DNA of 24,484 nucleotides from Bacillota bacterium (lineage in GTDB: Bacteria > Bacillota > Clostridia > Clostridiales > Caloramatoraceae), in the NCBI GenBank assembly GCA_023389275.1, contig JAEWEN010000022.1, positions 1-24,484 of the forward strand, in the 5' to 3' direction. Positions 15,432 to 23,260 of the stretch are shown here, one piece after another (the stretch's first letter is position 1; each line of letters begins with the position of its first letter). Made by a program: the position numbers and the translations under genes. The notes under the pieces are model-generated. The model saw only the letters and a list, made by a program, of their open reading frames with translations, made no database searches and was not told the origin of the DNA.

Positions 15432-15794
15432 ATGTTAAATTGGTATAAGCAGGTACTAAAAAAATATGCTGTATTCCAAGGAAGAGCAAGAAGAAAAGAA
15501 CTATGGTCATTTACACTTATAAATTTTTTAGTATGTTTACTTATTATGATTTTTGAGTACGTAACAAACACAATTGGAATAATAATTTTTATTTATTTAT
15601 TAGCAGTATTAATACCATCAATATCAGTTACAATTAGAAGATTACATGATACAAACCGCAGTGGATGGTGGTATTTAACCTTATTTATACCTTTTATAGG
15701 AATAATCCTACTTATATTTATGCTACAAAATAGTGTTGAAGGTGCAAATAAGTATGGTTTAAATCCAAAAGAAAATGCAGAATGTAATTTATAA
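15432..15794 (+). CDS. DUF805 family membrane protein
   Basis: A 120-residue inner-membrane protein. The family marks are present: an amphipathic start WYKQVLKKYAVFQGRARRKELW (4-25), about three hydrophobic segments, and the RRLHDTNRSGWWYL motif (67-80), then a polar end with GANKYGLNPKE. AAGGAGA at eight bases supports the start. DUF805 proteins are widespread and of unknown function. It is a single gene between divergent DUF2007 and convergent IMP dehydrogenase genes and ends at a bidirectional terminator. Confidence 0.88.
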   Translation: MLNWYKQVLKKYAVFQGRARRKELWSFTLINFLVCLLIMIFEYVTNTIGIIIFIYLLAVLIPSISVTIRRLHDTNRSGWWYLTLFIPFIGIILLIFMLQNSVEGANKYGLNPKENAECNL

Positions 15795-15857
15795 TATTAA
15801 GGTAGAAATTTTAGATTTTGTACATATAAATTTTAGATTATATTTTAATTAATTATG

Positions 15858-15891
15858 AAAAAGAGTAGTCAAAATATAAACTACTCTTTTT
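15858..15891. terminator. Bidirectional terminator between DUF805 and IMP dehydrogenase genes
   Basis: A 12-bp stem AAAAAGAGTAGT (15858-15869) with ACTACTCTTTTT (15880-15891) and a 10-nt loop. It supplies a T-run after the stem on both strands, and lies between two converging genes. Confidence 0.85.
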
Positions 15892-15921
15892 ATGTTAATT
15901 TTAAATAAAAATATAGTTATA

Positions 15922-17421
15922 TTACTTAATTGTACTCTCTTTTAAAAGTACATCATGTGCTCCACCTTCAACAATGCTTGTAGAAGAAACAAGTGTTATT
16001 TTTGCTTTTTCTTGAAGCTCCTTTATATTTAAGGCACCACAGTTACACATTGTTGAACGAATTTTACTTAAAGATATTCCAACATTATCTTTTAGACTAC
16101 CTGCATATGGAACATAGCAATCAACACCTTCTTCAAATGAAAGTTTTTGCTCTCCACCAAGATCATAGCGTTGCCAGTTTCTAGCACGAGCAGAGCCTTC
16201 CCCCCAATATTCTTTCATATAGGTACCATTTATATTAACTTTATTAGTAGGACTTTCATCAAATCTTGAGAAATATCTTCCAAGCATTATAAAATCAGAT
16301 CCCATTGCTAGAGCTAAAGTCATATGATAATCATGTACTATACCTCCATCTGAGCATATAGGAATATAAGTGCCTGTTTCCCTAAAATATTCGTCACGTG
16401 CTTTTGCAACCTCAATAACAGATGTTGCTTGTCCACGACCAATTCCTTTTTGCTCACGAGTAATACAAATTGAACCTCCACCTATACCAATTTTTATAAA
16501 ATCAGCACCAGCTTCAGCAAGGAATCTAAATCCATCTTTATCAACAACATTTCCAGCTCCAACTTTAACACTATCTCCATACTTTTCACGAATAAATTCT
16601 ATAGTTAGTTTTTGCCATTCAGAAAACCCTTCTGATGAGTCTATGCAAAGAACATCTACACCAGCTTCAACTAATGCAGGAACACGTTCTTTATAATCTC
16701 TAGTATTAATACCTGCTCCTACTATATATCTTTTATCATTATCTAATAGTTCAAGTTTATTTTCCTTATTTGAATCATAATCTTTGCGAAATACTAAGTA
16801 TTTTAGATTCTGATTATCATCTATAATAGGAAGAGTATTTAATTTATTATCCCAAATAATATTATTTGCTTCTTTTAAGGTAATAGGATTCTTTGCATAT
16901 ATAAGATTTTTAAAATCAGTCATAAATTCTGAAACCTTTGTATCTAGTGTCATTCTACTTACTCTATAATCTCTACTTGTAACTATACCTAAAAGTTTAC
17001 CACTAGATGTTCCATCTTCAGTAACAGGTATTGTAGAAAATCCGTTTTTTTCTTTTATATCTAAAATATCTTTTAAAGTACTTTCTGGAGTAACGTTAGA
17101 TGCACTAACAACAAATCCTGCTTTATGATTTTTTACACGTTTAACCATATTAGCTTGGTCTTCTATTGTTTGTGAGCCATATATAAAAGAAATTCCTCCT
17201 TCTTTAGCAAGTGCTATAGCCATTTTATCATCTGAAACAGATTGCATAATAGCTGAAACTAAAGGAATATTCATAGATATAGAAGGCTGTTCTCCTTTCT
17301 TATATTTAACAAGTGGAGTTTTTAAACTTACATTATTAGGTATACACTTTGATGATGAATATCCTGGAACTAGTAAATATTCTCCAAAAGTATGTGATGG
17401 TTCTTTAAAATAAAATGCCAT
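15922..17421 (-). CDS. guaB: IMP dehydrogenase, Tritrichomonas-like type
   Basis: Oxidises IMP to XMP with NAD+, the committed step to GMP; cytoplasmic tetramer. 499 residues: barrel part 1 (1-95), a two-CBS (Bateman) insert (about 96-215), barrel part 2. The catalytic Cys319 is in the loop GGGSICITREQ, with D261, D358 (CSDGG), R382, the flap dyad R418-Y419 (WQRYDLGG), and E431. To my knowledge these numbers equal those of the Tritrichomonas foetus enzyme (Cys319, Arg418, Tyr419, Lys310, Glu431), and long blocks such as DYHMTLALAMG, EYWGEGSARARNWQRYDLGG and STMCNCGAL match it as I remember it. K310/E431 are linked there to mycophenolate resistance. The RBS is AAGGAGTG. A consensus promoter lies at 17515-17543. 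I see no purine riboswitch. Confidence 0.93.
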   Translation of the reverse strand: MAFYFKEPSHTFGEYLLVPGYSSSKCIPNNVSLKTPLVKYKKGEQPSISMNIPLVSAIMQSVSDDKMAIALAKEGGISFIYGSQTIEDQANMVKRVKNHKAGFVVSASNVTPESTLKDILDIKEKNGFSTIPVTEDGTSSGKLLGIVTSRDYRVSRMTLDTKVSEFMTDFKNLIYAKNPITLKEANNIIWDNKLNTLPIIDDNQNLKYLVFRKDYDSNKENKLELLDNDKRYIVGAGINTRDYKERVPALVEAGVDVLCIDSSEGFSEWQKLTIEFIREKYGDSVKVGAGNVVDKDGFRFLAEAGADFIKIGIGGGSICITREQKGIGRGQATSVIEVAKARDEYFRETGTYIPICSDGGIVHDYHMTLALAMGSDFIMLGRYFSRFDESPTNKVNINGTYMKEYWGEGSARARNWQRYDLGGEQKLSFEEGVDCYVPYAGSLKDNVGISLSKIRSTMCNCGALNIKELQEKAKITLVSSTSIVEGGAHDVLLKESTIK

Positions 17422-17514
17422 TGTAATTACACTCCTTTTACAAATTTATAATTAATTGAAAAAAATATCTAAAATGAAAATTCTGAATTTACTAAAAATA
17501 ATATTTGATTTTTT

Positions 17515-17543
17515 ATTATAGTTATTTAACATAAAAGTGTCAA
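17515..17543 (-). promoter_or_regulatory. Consensus sigma-A promoter of the IMP dehydrogenase gene
   Basis: On the minus strand TTGACA (complement of 17538-17543) and TATAAT (complement of 17515-17520) are separated by exactly 17 bases. The leader to the start codon is about 85 bases and contains no obvious structured riboswitch. Confidence 0.85.
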
Positions 17544-17815
17544 TATAAAAGTGAAAATAAAATAATTTTATTTTTGATTTTATAAATTTTCTATAAAAAA
17601 CCGAACTATATACCAATTTACTTTCACAATAATCCGATATATACCTATAAATTTAAATAAAAAAATAAATTTAGAAAAATAGAAATTATATATCGAAAAA
17701 TACTTTATTTGTGTAAAATATACAAATATATATTTTATAATTTTAAAAGAAATGTAATGGAACATTTCATCTTCCTATTCTTATATACACTAAATTTAGT
17801 AAAATTTCTTTTAAA

Positions 17816-17844
17816 TTTACATAGTTTCTACACAATCATATGCT
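17816..17844 (+). promoter_or_regulatory. Candidate promoter of the NlpC/P60 gene
   Basis: TTTACA (17816-17821), 17 bases, TATGCT (17839-17844), about 45 bases before the start codon. The palindrome ACTAAATTTAGT (17789-17800) lies 15 bases upstream of the -35 and could bind an activator or repressor. Confidence 0.55.
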
Positions 17845-17889
17845 AGAATCTAAAATGTTACAAATTAATTGAAGGGGTGTATTAAGAAA

Positions 17890-19119
17890 ATGCTAAGAAA
17901 AAAATTTATAATACCAATGGTAGCAATTATGTCTGTAGCATCTAGTGGAAGTGTATTTGCAAGTGAAAAAGCTGTTGATAATAATAAAGTTATATATAGA
18001 GAAGCAGAGGTTACAGCGAAGAGCGGACTAAATGTAAGAGAAACTCCAGCTATAGAAAACGGTAATAAGATATTTGCTGTTCCAATAGGAACTGAACTTG
18101 ATATAATTGGTAAAGAAAATGACTGGTTTAAGGTAAAGCTTCAAAACGATAAAGAAGCATACATTAATTCTAATTATGTAAAAGTTAATAATAACGATTT
18201 ATACGTTAATGTAGATAGACTAAACTTTAGAGAAGCTCCAGGAACAGATAAAAAAATATATGATGTTCTAACTAAAGGAACTAAAATAGAGTTTTTAGAT
18301 GAAAGTGGAGACTGGGTTAAAGTTAAAGTTAATAACACTACAGGATATGTACATAGCGATTATATAAATAATGAAAAACCTGTTGTAGAATCAAACAAAG
18401 AAACTACTACTTCTTCTAAAAAAGAAGAAACTAACACTTCAACTGTAAAACCTAACAAGGATGCTGAAGATAAAGTTACTGAAAACAAAACTGAGGACAA
18501 AACTAACGAAAACAAAACTGAAAATAAAACTGAAGTAAGCAAAGACGAAAGTTCAAATAAAGAAGAGGCTAACAAGCCTTCTGTAGAAAAAGAAGAAGTT
18601 AAAGAAGACTCTAAAAAGGAAGAGGCTAACACTTCAGAAAGTAAGCCATCTACAAGTAAACCTGTAGAAAAGCCTTCTAAACCTTCTACAAGTAAGCCTT
18701 CTGAAAACACAGATAAAGAAGAAAGTGAAAAACCTTCTTCAAGTAAAAATGTACAAGCTGTAATTAATTTAGCTTATGATCAAGTAGGTAAACCATACAA
18801 TTGGGGTTCTGAAGGACCAAATTCTTTTGACTGTTCAGGACTTATGAGATACATATACCAAAATGGAGCAGGTGTAAATCTTCCTAGAACATCTAAAGCT
18901 CAATCACAATATGGAACTACTGTAAGCCGTTCTAATCTTAAGCCTGGAGATTTAATATTCTCTAGTACAGATGGAAGCGGAACTGTAAGCCATGTTGGTA
19001 TTTATATTGGTGGTGGACAAATGATACATGCACCAAAACCAGGAGATGTTGTTAAAATATCAAGCATTAACAGTAGTTACTGGAATGATGCTTATTTATG
19101 GGCAAAAAGAGTTATGTAA
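17890..19119 (+). CDS. Secreted SH3b-SH3b-NlpC/P60 peptidoglycan hydrolase
   Basis: A secreted cell-wall endopeptidase of 409 aa. Signal peptide (1-24, ending VFA before SEK), two bacterial SH3 domains (about 38-98 and 104-161) for wall binding, a long Lys/Glu/Ser/Thr/Pro linker (165-287) with short repeats such as NKTE and KPSTSKP, and a C-terminal NlpC/P60 domain (288-409). The catalytic Cys315 is in FDCSGL, His368 in VSHVGIY and His380 in MIHAP, so it should be active on gamma-D-Glu-diamino acid bonds in stem peptides. I choose ATG 17890 (MLRKKF), which gives a clean signal peptide and has AAGGGGTG about ten bases upstream, over an upstream TTG at 17869. The two-component genes follow after a terminator and may control envelope functions. 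Confidence 0.93.
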   Translation: MLRKKFIIPMVAIMSVASSGSVFASEKAVDNNKVIYREAEVTAKSGLNVRETPAIENGNKIFAVPIGTELDIIGKENDWFKVKLQNDKEAYINSNYVKVNNNDLYVNVDRLNFREAPGTDKKIYDVLTKGTKIEFLDESGDWVKVKVNNTTGYVHSDYINNEKPVVESNKETTTSSKKEETNTSTVKPNKDAEDKVTENKTEDKTNENKTENKTEVSKDESSNKEEANKPSVEKEEVKEDSKKEEANTSESKPSTSKPVEKPSKPSTSKPSENTDKEESEKPSSSKNVQAVINLAYDQVGKPYNWGSEGPNSFDCSGLMRYIYQNGAGVNLPRTSKAQSQYGTTVSRSNLKPGDLIFSSTDGSGTVSHVGIYIGGGQMIHAPKPGDVVKISSINSSYWNDAYLWAKRVM

Positions 19120-19124
19120 TAAAG

Positions 19125-19162
19125 AAAAAACTTCCTATGTAATTTTAGGAAGTTTTTTTATT
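19125..19162 (+). terminator. Intrinsic terminator of the NlpC/P60 gene
   Basis: Stem AAACTTCCTA (19128-19137) with TAGGAAGTTT (19146-19155), an 8-nt loop, then TTTT and more T-rich sequence. Confidence 0.88.
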
Positions 19163-19175
19163 TATCGAAACCTGT

Positions 19176-19183
19176 TATATAAT
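19176..19183 (+). promoter_or_regulatory. Candidate -10 region for the second two-component system
   Basis: TGTTATATAAT contains both an extended -10 (TG-T-TATATA) and TATAAT, 22 bases before the response regulator start. The -35 position falls in the T-run of the preceding terminator and is poor, so this would be an extended -10 type promoter with a very short leader. Confidence 0.4.
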
Positions 19184-19204
19184 GTTTATAAGGGGGAGAT
19201 TATT

Positions 19205-19879
19205 ATGGCTAATATATTAATTGTAGATGACGAAATTAAAATATGTGAATTTATAGATGCTTACTTAAAAAGAGAAGGGTACAATACTACTATTTGTACC
19301 TCTGCAAGTGAAGCTATAAATATAATTGATAATAATGAAATAGACCTTTTAATATTAGATAGAATGATTCCAGAAATAAGCGGTGATGATATTTGTTCCT
19401 ATGTTCGTGAAAAATCTAATATACCTATTATTATGATAACTGCAAAAGCTGAAGATGAAGATAAAATAGATGGATTTAATCTAGGATGTGATGACTATAT
19501 ATGTAAACCATTTAATCCTCGTGAAATGGTTGTAAGAGTTAATGCTCTTCTTAGAAGATATGGTATTTTTAAAGATGCATCAATAAAATTTGATAATGGT
19601 CTTGAAATAAATAAATCTACTAGAGTTGTTAAAATGAATGATGAAGAAGTTAAACTTACTAAAACAGAATATGAAATACTTCTTTTATTAGCATTTAATT
19701 CTGACAAGGTTTTTACAAGAGACCAAATACTTCAAAATGTTGTAGATGAATCATATGAAAAACTTGATAGAACAATTGATAGTCATATAAAAAATATTAG
19801 AAAGAAAATAGAGCCTAATGTAAAAGAACCACAAATAATAAAAACTATATATGGAGTTGGTTATAAATTTGAATCATAA
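19205..19879 (+). CDS. OmpR/PhoB-family response regulator
   Basis: 224 residues. The receiver domain has acidic pocket D8-D9-E10, phospho-acceptor Asp52 (LILDRMIPEISG), MITA and CDDYICKPF. The C-terminal winged helix ends DRTIDSHIKNIRKKIEPN...KTIYGVGYKFES. The frame is open back to 19028, inside the NlpC/P60 gene, but the ATG at 19205 (MANILIVDDE) is the family start and has GGGGGAG before it. It overlaps the start of the histidine kinase gene, so the pair is co-translated. The regulon is unknown; the adjacent wall hydrolase and DUF4097 operon are candidates. Confidence 0.93.
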   Translation: MANILIVDDEIKICEFIDAYLKREGYNTTICTSASEAINIIDNNEIDLLILDRMIPEISGDDICSYVREKSNIPIIMITAKAEDEDKIDGFNLGCDDYICKPFNPREMVVRVNALLRRYGIFKDASIKFDNGLEINKSTRVVKMNDEEVKLTKTEYEILLLLAFNSDKVFTRDQILQNVVDESYEKLDRTIDSHIKNIRKKIEPNVKEPQIIKTIYGVGYKFES

Positions 19880-21266
19880 TAGAAATATATCCTTTAATAA
19901 AAAATTAATTATAAGCTTTGGAATACCTTTAATTATATTTATATTAGCATTATCTTTTATTGTAAATACTATTTTTAAATCACAATTTGAAAGATACGTA
20001 GACCTTAAAAATAAAAATGCTATAAATAGTTCAGATATAGATATTCACAACGCATATATAAACAACAAATGGGATATTGAAGGTCTTAGAAACATAGGTA
20101 GAAACCTTTTAAAAAGAGGAATAATACTAGAGCTTAAAGACAAAAACAAAGTATACATATGGAGTACATATAGTGATTATAAGGATCACTGTGAAGAAAC
20201 TTTTTCTGATATTAAATCTAGTATGAGTATTTTACATCCTTTATGGAATGGTGAATTAAGTACATACGAATCTCCAATATACAATAATAAAAATAAACTT
20301 ATAGGATATAAAACCTTAACTTATTATGATGGGATATATTATATGCCTGATGAAATACAATTTATAAGTAATATAAATAAAATTTTAATAGTAGTAGGAT
20401 TTATTTCAATTTTAACTATATTATTTATTACAGTATTTTTATCTAAAGCTATATCCTACCCTATTAAAAGAGTATCCTATGTAACAAAACTTATAGAAAA
20501 AAACAACTATCAAAACCTTGAGTATACAGGAAATATTAAAGAAATTAGTAATCTAATATTTTCAATAAATCGTTTATCAAACTCACTTAAGGCTCAAGAA
20601 CATATAAGAAAAAGATTAATTGCAGACCTTTCACATGAGCTTAGAACACCACTTACTAGTATGCATGGACATCTTCAAGCTATTATAGACGGTATTTGGG
20701 AACCAACTGAGGATAGATTAACTAGTATAGACCATGAGCTTATGAGAATAATGTCTTTAATAGAGCAGCTTAAAAATCTTACAAAACTTGAAGGTGAATC
20801 TATTTCAATAGAATATGTAAACCTTAAAGAAATAATATATCTTTTAATATGTAACTTAGAAGCTATTGCTTTTAAGAAAAACATTACAATAACACATGAG
20901 CTTAATGATATTAGTGGGGATTTTGATAGAGACAAAATATCTCAAGTTATAATGAATATATTAACTAACGCTATTAAATACACTAAAGAAAATGGAGATA
21001 TAAAGGTTCGTCTTTATGAGGATAAATCTAATATATATATATCTGTAAAAGACACAGGTATTGGTATTCCTGAAGAAGATATAGACTATATTTTTGAAAG
21101 GTTTTATAGAGTTGATAAATCTAGAAATAAATCAAACGAAGGACTTGGTATAGGTCTTGCTATAAGTAATTTAATAGTTAAAGAACATGGTGGAGAAATA
21201 AAAGTTAAAAGTGAACTTAATAAGGGAAGCGAATTTATTATTATACTTCCAAAACAAAAAGGATAG
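19851..21266 (+). CDS. Membrane sensor histidine kinase with HAMP domain (BaeS-like)
   Basis: 471 residues from ATG 19851; a TTG at 19869, overlapping the regulator's end, is an equally good start and would give 465. Two membrane helices (about 20-40 and 178-198) enclose an extracytoplasmic sensor of about 135 residues. HAMP follows (199-250), then the HisKA box ADLSHELRTPLTSMHGHLQ with phospho-acceptor His262, then HATPase_c with N-box NILTNAIKYT, G1 DTGIGIPEED, F-box IFERFYRVD and G2 GLGIGLAISN. All catalytic parts are present. The full-length sensor domain contrasts with the other kinase in this window. It ends 14 bases from the convergent DUF4097 gene with a shared terminator. Confidence 0.92.
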   Translation: MELVINLNHNRNISFNKKLIISFGIPLIIFILALSFIVNTIFKSQFERYVDLKNKNAINSSDIDIHNAYINNKWDIEGLRNIGRNLLKRGIILELKDKNKVYIWSTYSDYKDHCEETFSDIKSSMSILHPLWNGELSTYESPIYNNKNKLIGYKTLTYYDGIYYMPDEIQFISNINKILIVVGFISILTILFITVFLSKAISYPIKRVSYVTKLIEKNNYQNLEYTGNIKEISNLIFSINRLSNSLKAQEHIRKRLIADLSHELRTPLTSMHGHLQAIIDGIWEPTEDRLTSIDHELMRIMSLIEQLKNLTKLEGESISIEYVNLKEIIYLLICNLEAIAFKKNITITHELNDISGDFDRDKISQVIMNILTNAIKYTKENGDIKVRLYEDKSNIYISVKDTGIGIPEEDIDYIFERFYRVDKSRNKSNEGLGIGLAISNLIVKEHGGEIKVKSELNKGSEFIIILPKQKG

Positions 21267-21282
21267 AAATAATCTATCCTTT
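21258..21282. terminator. Shared bidirectional terminator over two stop codons
   Basis: Stem AAAGGATAGA (21258-21267) with TCTATCCTTT (21273-21282) and a 5-nt loop. The left arm contains the TAG of the histidine kinase; the right arm contains most of the TAA of the convergent DUF4097 gene. T-rich sequence follows on both strands. Confidence 0.8.
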
Positions 21283-22090
21283 ATTTTAAAATATTTACTT
21301 TTCCACTTGATACATCTACTTTAAATTTAGATTCTCCATTTTTGTAAATATGTTTATTTCCACTTTGAGAAAGCTCAAAATCACTATTAAACTGTCCTGA
21401 TATTTTTTCGAGCTCTACTTCAAATCCATTGTTTTCTGGTAATCTTACATTTGCACTTCCTGATGTAATTTCTATATCTAAAGCTTTTGGCATTATAGAT
21501 GTTTCAACATTTACCCTGCCACTTGTCATATCTAGTTTTATATCACTGCTACTTCCATTAAAGTCTATTTTTCCTGATGTAGCATCTATATCTAAAATAT
21601 TAGTAGATACGTTTTTAAAATCTACTTTACCAGATGTTATTTCTAGATCTAATTTTTTAGTTTTTAAATCACTAATATTATAGTTTCCAGATGTAAAATC
21701 AAATGCTAATTCATTATATTCTTTTTCTGGTAAATAGATTTCAAGATAGCTTTTATTTCTAGTATTAAATATGATAAGTCCAGATGATAATTTATATGTT
21801 ATAGATAGTTTATTATTTGAAACATTTATATTTGATTTAGTTGACTTACCAGTTGATTTTTCAATTATTCTAATATTATTATCATTTGATTTTAAAATAT
21901 CAACTTTTCCTGAAGGCCATTCTAAATCAATAGAATCTATATTTTCACTAATAACATCATCTCTAACTACCTTCATCCCTATATAATTGTCATTATCATT
22001 TTTATTAAAATAACTAAATATAAAAGAAATAGAAACTATAATAATTATTACTGCTATTACTATTTTTGTAATTTGGATCCCCTTATTCAT
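21281..22090 (-). CDS. DUF4097 beta-repeat membrane-anchored protein
   Basis: 269 residues from ATG 22090 (MNKGIQ), chosen because AGAGGTGG lies just upstream; an in-frame ATG at 22120 would lack one. A single N-terminal membrane helix (about 8-28) is followed by an external domain of repeated short strands with the theme T/D-S-G-K-x-D/N: SGKVDI, TSGNYNI, TSGKVDF, TSGKIDF, TSGRVNV, TSGSANV, SSGKVNI, spaced about 17-25 residues. This is the DUF4097 (putative adhesin-like) beta-solenoid pattern. Its start overlaps the stop of the HAAS-domain gene (ATGAATAA), so the two are translationally coupled. Function is unproven; such genes commonly accompany PadR regulators and HAAS membrane proteins. 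Confidence 0.85.
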   Translation of the reverse strand: MNKGIQITKIVIAVIIIIVSISFIFSYFNKNDNDNYIGMKVVRDDVISENIDSIDLEWPSGKVDILKSNDNNIRIIEKSTGKSTKSNINVSNNKLSITYKLSSGLIIFNTRNKSYLEIYLPEKEYNELAFDFTSGNYNISDLKTKKLDLEITSGKVDFKNVSTNILDIDATSGKIDFNGSSSDIKLDMTSGRVNVETSIMPKALDIEITSGSANVRLPENNGFEVELEKISGQFNSDFELSQSGNKHIYKNGESKFKVDVSSGKVNILK

Positions 22091-22739
22091 ATCTACCACC
22101 TCTAAGCTTTTCAAAAGCATCTATAATAAGGTTAATTGCAGCACCTATTAAAAATATAATCCAAGAAACATTCCAAGCATTTGTTGTAAAACTTATTAAA
22201 AAATAAACACATAATATTACAAGCCAAACAACACTTTTTATAGAATTATAAACTACATTGCTTTTTTTCTTATTTGTTCTCCACTGCATAAATTCATCTA
22301 AAATATCTTCATCTTCAAATACAGGCTGAGGCTTTGTTGCATTATTATATACTAAAAGTCCAGTTGCAATTGCTACTAAAACAAGCATTAAACTAAGTCC
22401 TAAAATACCATCTCCTACTTCTGATAAAGATATTAAAAGTACAGGGCTTAAAATATAAAGTGATATTGCTACAGCTTTTATTTTTGCACTTTTTTTAATA
22501 TCATCGCTAGACATAGGGGAGTTAATATTTACTTTTAAATCTGATATAAGTTTATCTATATTTCCTATTCCTTTAATAACTTCTCTATAAGCTTCTTCCT
22601 CTGTTTTTCCTGCTTCAATTAAATCATTATATTTTTCTATTAAATTAGCTGTCATTTCTTCTTTAAGCTCACGTGCACCTTTTGTATTAGGAGCATTTTC
22701 AAATGCATCCTCAATATAATTTTTTATTTTATTTATCAT
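22083..22739 (-). CDS. HAAS-domain (DUF1700-like) membrane protein
   Basis: 218 residues. The N-terminal 70 residues form the helical HAAS/permease-prefix type domain (MINKIKNYIEDAFENAPNTK..., EEEAYREVIKGIGNIDKLISDL), then two hairpins of membrane helices (about 87-131 and 162-208). It is encoded between a PadR regulator and a DUF4097 protein, the usual genomic setting for this family, which is thought to link membrane state to PadR-controlled expression. AAGGTGG lies before the ATG. No enzymatic motif is seen. Confidence 0.82.
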   Translation of the reverse strand: MINKIKNYIEDAFENAPNTKGARELKEEMTANLIEKYNDLIEAGKTEEEAYREVIKGIGNIDKLISDLKVNINSPMSSDDIKKSAKIKAVAISLYILSPVLLISLSEVGDGILGLSLMLVLVAIATGLLVYNNATKPQPVFEDEDILDEFMQWRTNKKKSNVVYNSIKSVVWLVILCVYFLISFTTNAWNVSWIIFLIGAAINLIIDAFEKLRGGRYE

Positions 22740-22751
22740 AATAACACCACC

Positions 22752-23072
22752 TTATATTAACTTATCAATTAAGTCTTTAGCTTCTTCCCAGTCTTTTTTA
22801 CACTTTTCATAATGCTCTCTTCCCTTTGGAGTTATTGTGTAGTATCTACGTCTTGCTCCAACATTACTATCTCCCCAATAAGAAACAATATATTCTGCTT
22901 TTTCAAGCCTTCTAAACGCTGAGTACATTGTAGCTTCTTTTAATTCATACATATTATTAGTAGTGTCTTGAATAGACTTATTAATTTCATAACCATAACT
23001 ATCTTTATCTAGTAAGTGTTTTAAAATAATTGTTTCTGTATGACCTCTTATAAGATCTGAGGTAATTGACAC
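22752..23072 (-). CDS. PadR-family transcriptional regulator
   Basis: A 106-residue DNA-binding protein with a winged helix: RGHTETIILKHLL, DSYGYEINKSIQ, ELKEATMYSAFRRLEKAEYIVSYW and the wing ARRRYYTITPKGREHYE, then a short dimerisation helix, as in small PadR-s1/subfamily-2 members. The start codon is GTG, with a strong GGGAGGTGG five bases upstream. It is the first gene of a three-gene operon with the HAAS and DUF4097 genes, 12 bases apart, and is expected to autoregulate through the promoter at 23098-23126. Confidence 0.92.
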   Translation of the reverse strand: MSITSDLIRGHTETIILKHLLDKDSYGYEINKSIQDTTNNMYELKEATMYSAFRRLEKAEYIVSYWGDSNVGARRRYYTITPKGREHYEKCKKDWEEAKDLIDKLI

Positions 23073-23097
23073 TTTACCACCTCCCTTGATTATATAT

Positions 23098-23126
23098 ATA
23101 ATATATCATAGTACCTCGCCTGTCAA
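23098..23126 (-). promoter_or_regulatory. Consensus promoter of the PadR-HAAS-DUF4097 operon
   Basis: On the minus strand TTGACA (complement of 23121-23126) and TATTAT (complement of 23098-23103) with a 17-base spacer, about 25 bases before the GTG start. The -10 is followed by alternating TA repeats. A near-consensus promoter beside a PadR gene suggests that repression is needed to keep it off, but I cannot identify a definite operator. Confidence 0.8.
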
Positions 23127-23161
23127 TGTATATTATGAAATAAAACCCATTATTGTTACAT

Positions 23162-23200
23162 TATAAAAAATAAAAACTGCTAACTTATAGTTAGCAGTTT
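23162..23200 (-). terminator. Intrinsic terminator of the molybdopterin oxidoreductase gene
   Basis: On the minus strand an 11-bp stem (complements of 23190-23200 and 23174-23184; AAACTGCTAAC with GTTAGCAGTTT) has a 5-nt loop and is followed by a long T-rich run. It lies 60 bases after the oxidoreductase stop and isolates it from the PadR operon. Confidence 0.87.
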
Positions 23201-23260
23201 CTTTTATAACTTTTGTATTACTTTTATATATTTTTTAGAAAGATATTTACCATCAACAGT

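Larger units (their letters stand above)
17422..17868. other. 447-base AT-rich intergenic region
   Basis: Lies between the divergent IMP dehydrogenase and NlpC/P60 genes. It holds the IMP dehydrogenase promoter (17515-17543), the wall-hydrolase promoter candidate (17816-17844), a GAAATGT-N6-ACATTTC inverted repeat (17749-17768) and the palindrome ACTAAATTTAGT (17789-17800). Between 17544 and 17748 I see only low-complexity AT-rich sequence. A 61-codon minus-strand frame there has no ribosome binding site and a composition driven by AT content. Confidence 0.6.

Noticed and set aside
17422..17520. Purine riboswitch in the IMP dehydrogenase leader
   Set aside because: The 85-base leader after the consensus promoter lacks the paired stems and conserved loops of a purine aptamer.
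17580..17765. 61-residue hydrophobic minus-strand ORF upstream of the IMP dehydrogenase gene
   Set aside because: No ribosome binding site, composition fully explained by extreme AT content, and no family resemblance.
18360..18710. 116-residue Ser/Leu-rich minus-strand ORF
   Set aside because: It is the antisense shadow of the low-complexity linker in the NlpC/P60 gene.
19028..19204. N-terminal extension of the second response regulator
   Set aside because: It overlaps the NlpC/P60 coding end and terminator, and the family start with a strong ribosome binding site is at 19205.
23085..23110. Alternating TA run as a PadR operator
   Set aside because: The run is symmetrical only because of simple sequence; I could not find a clear ATGT-N8-ACAT type site.
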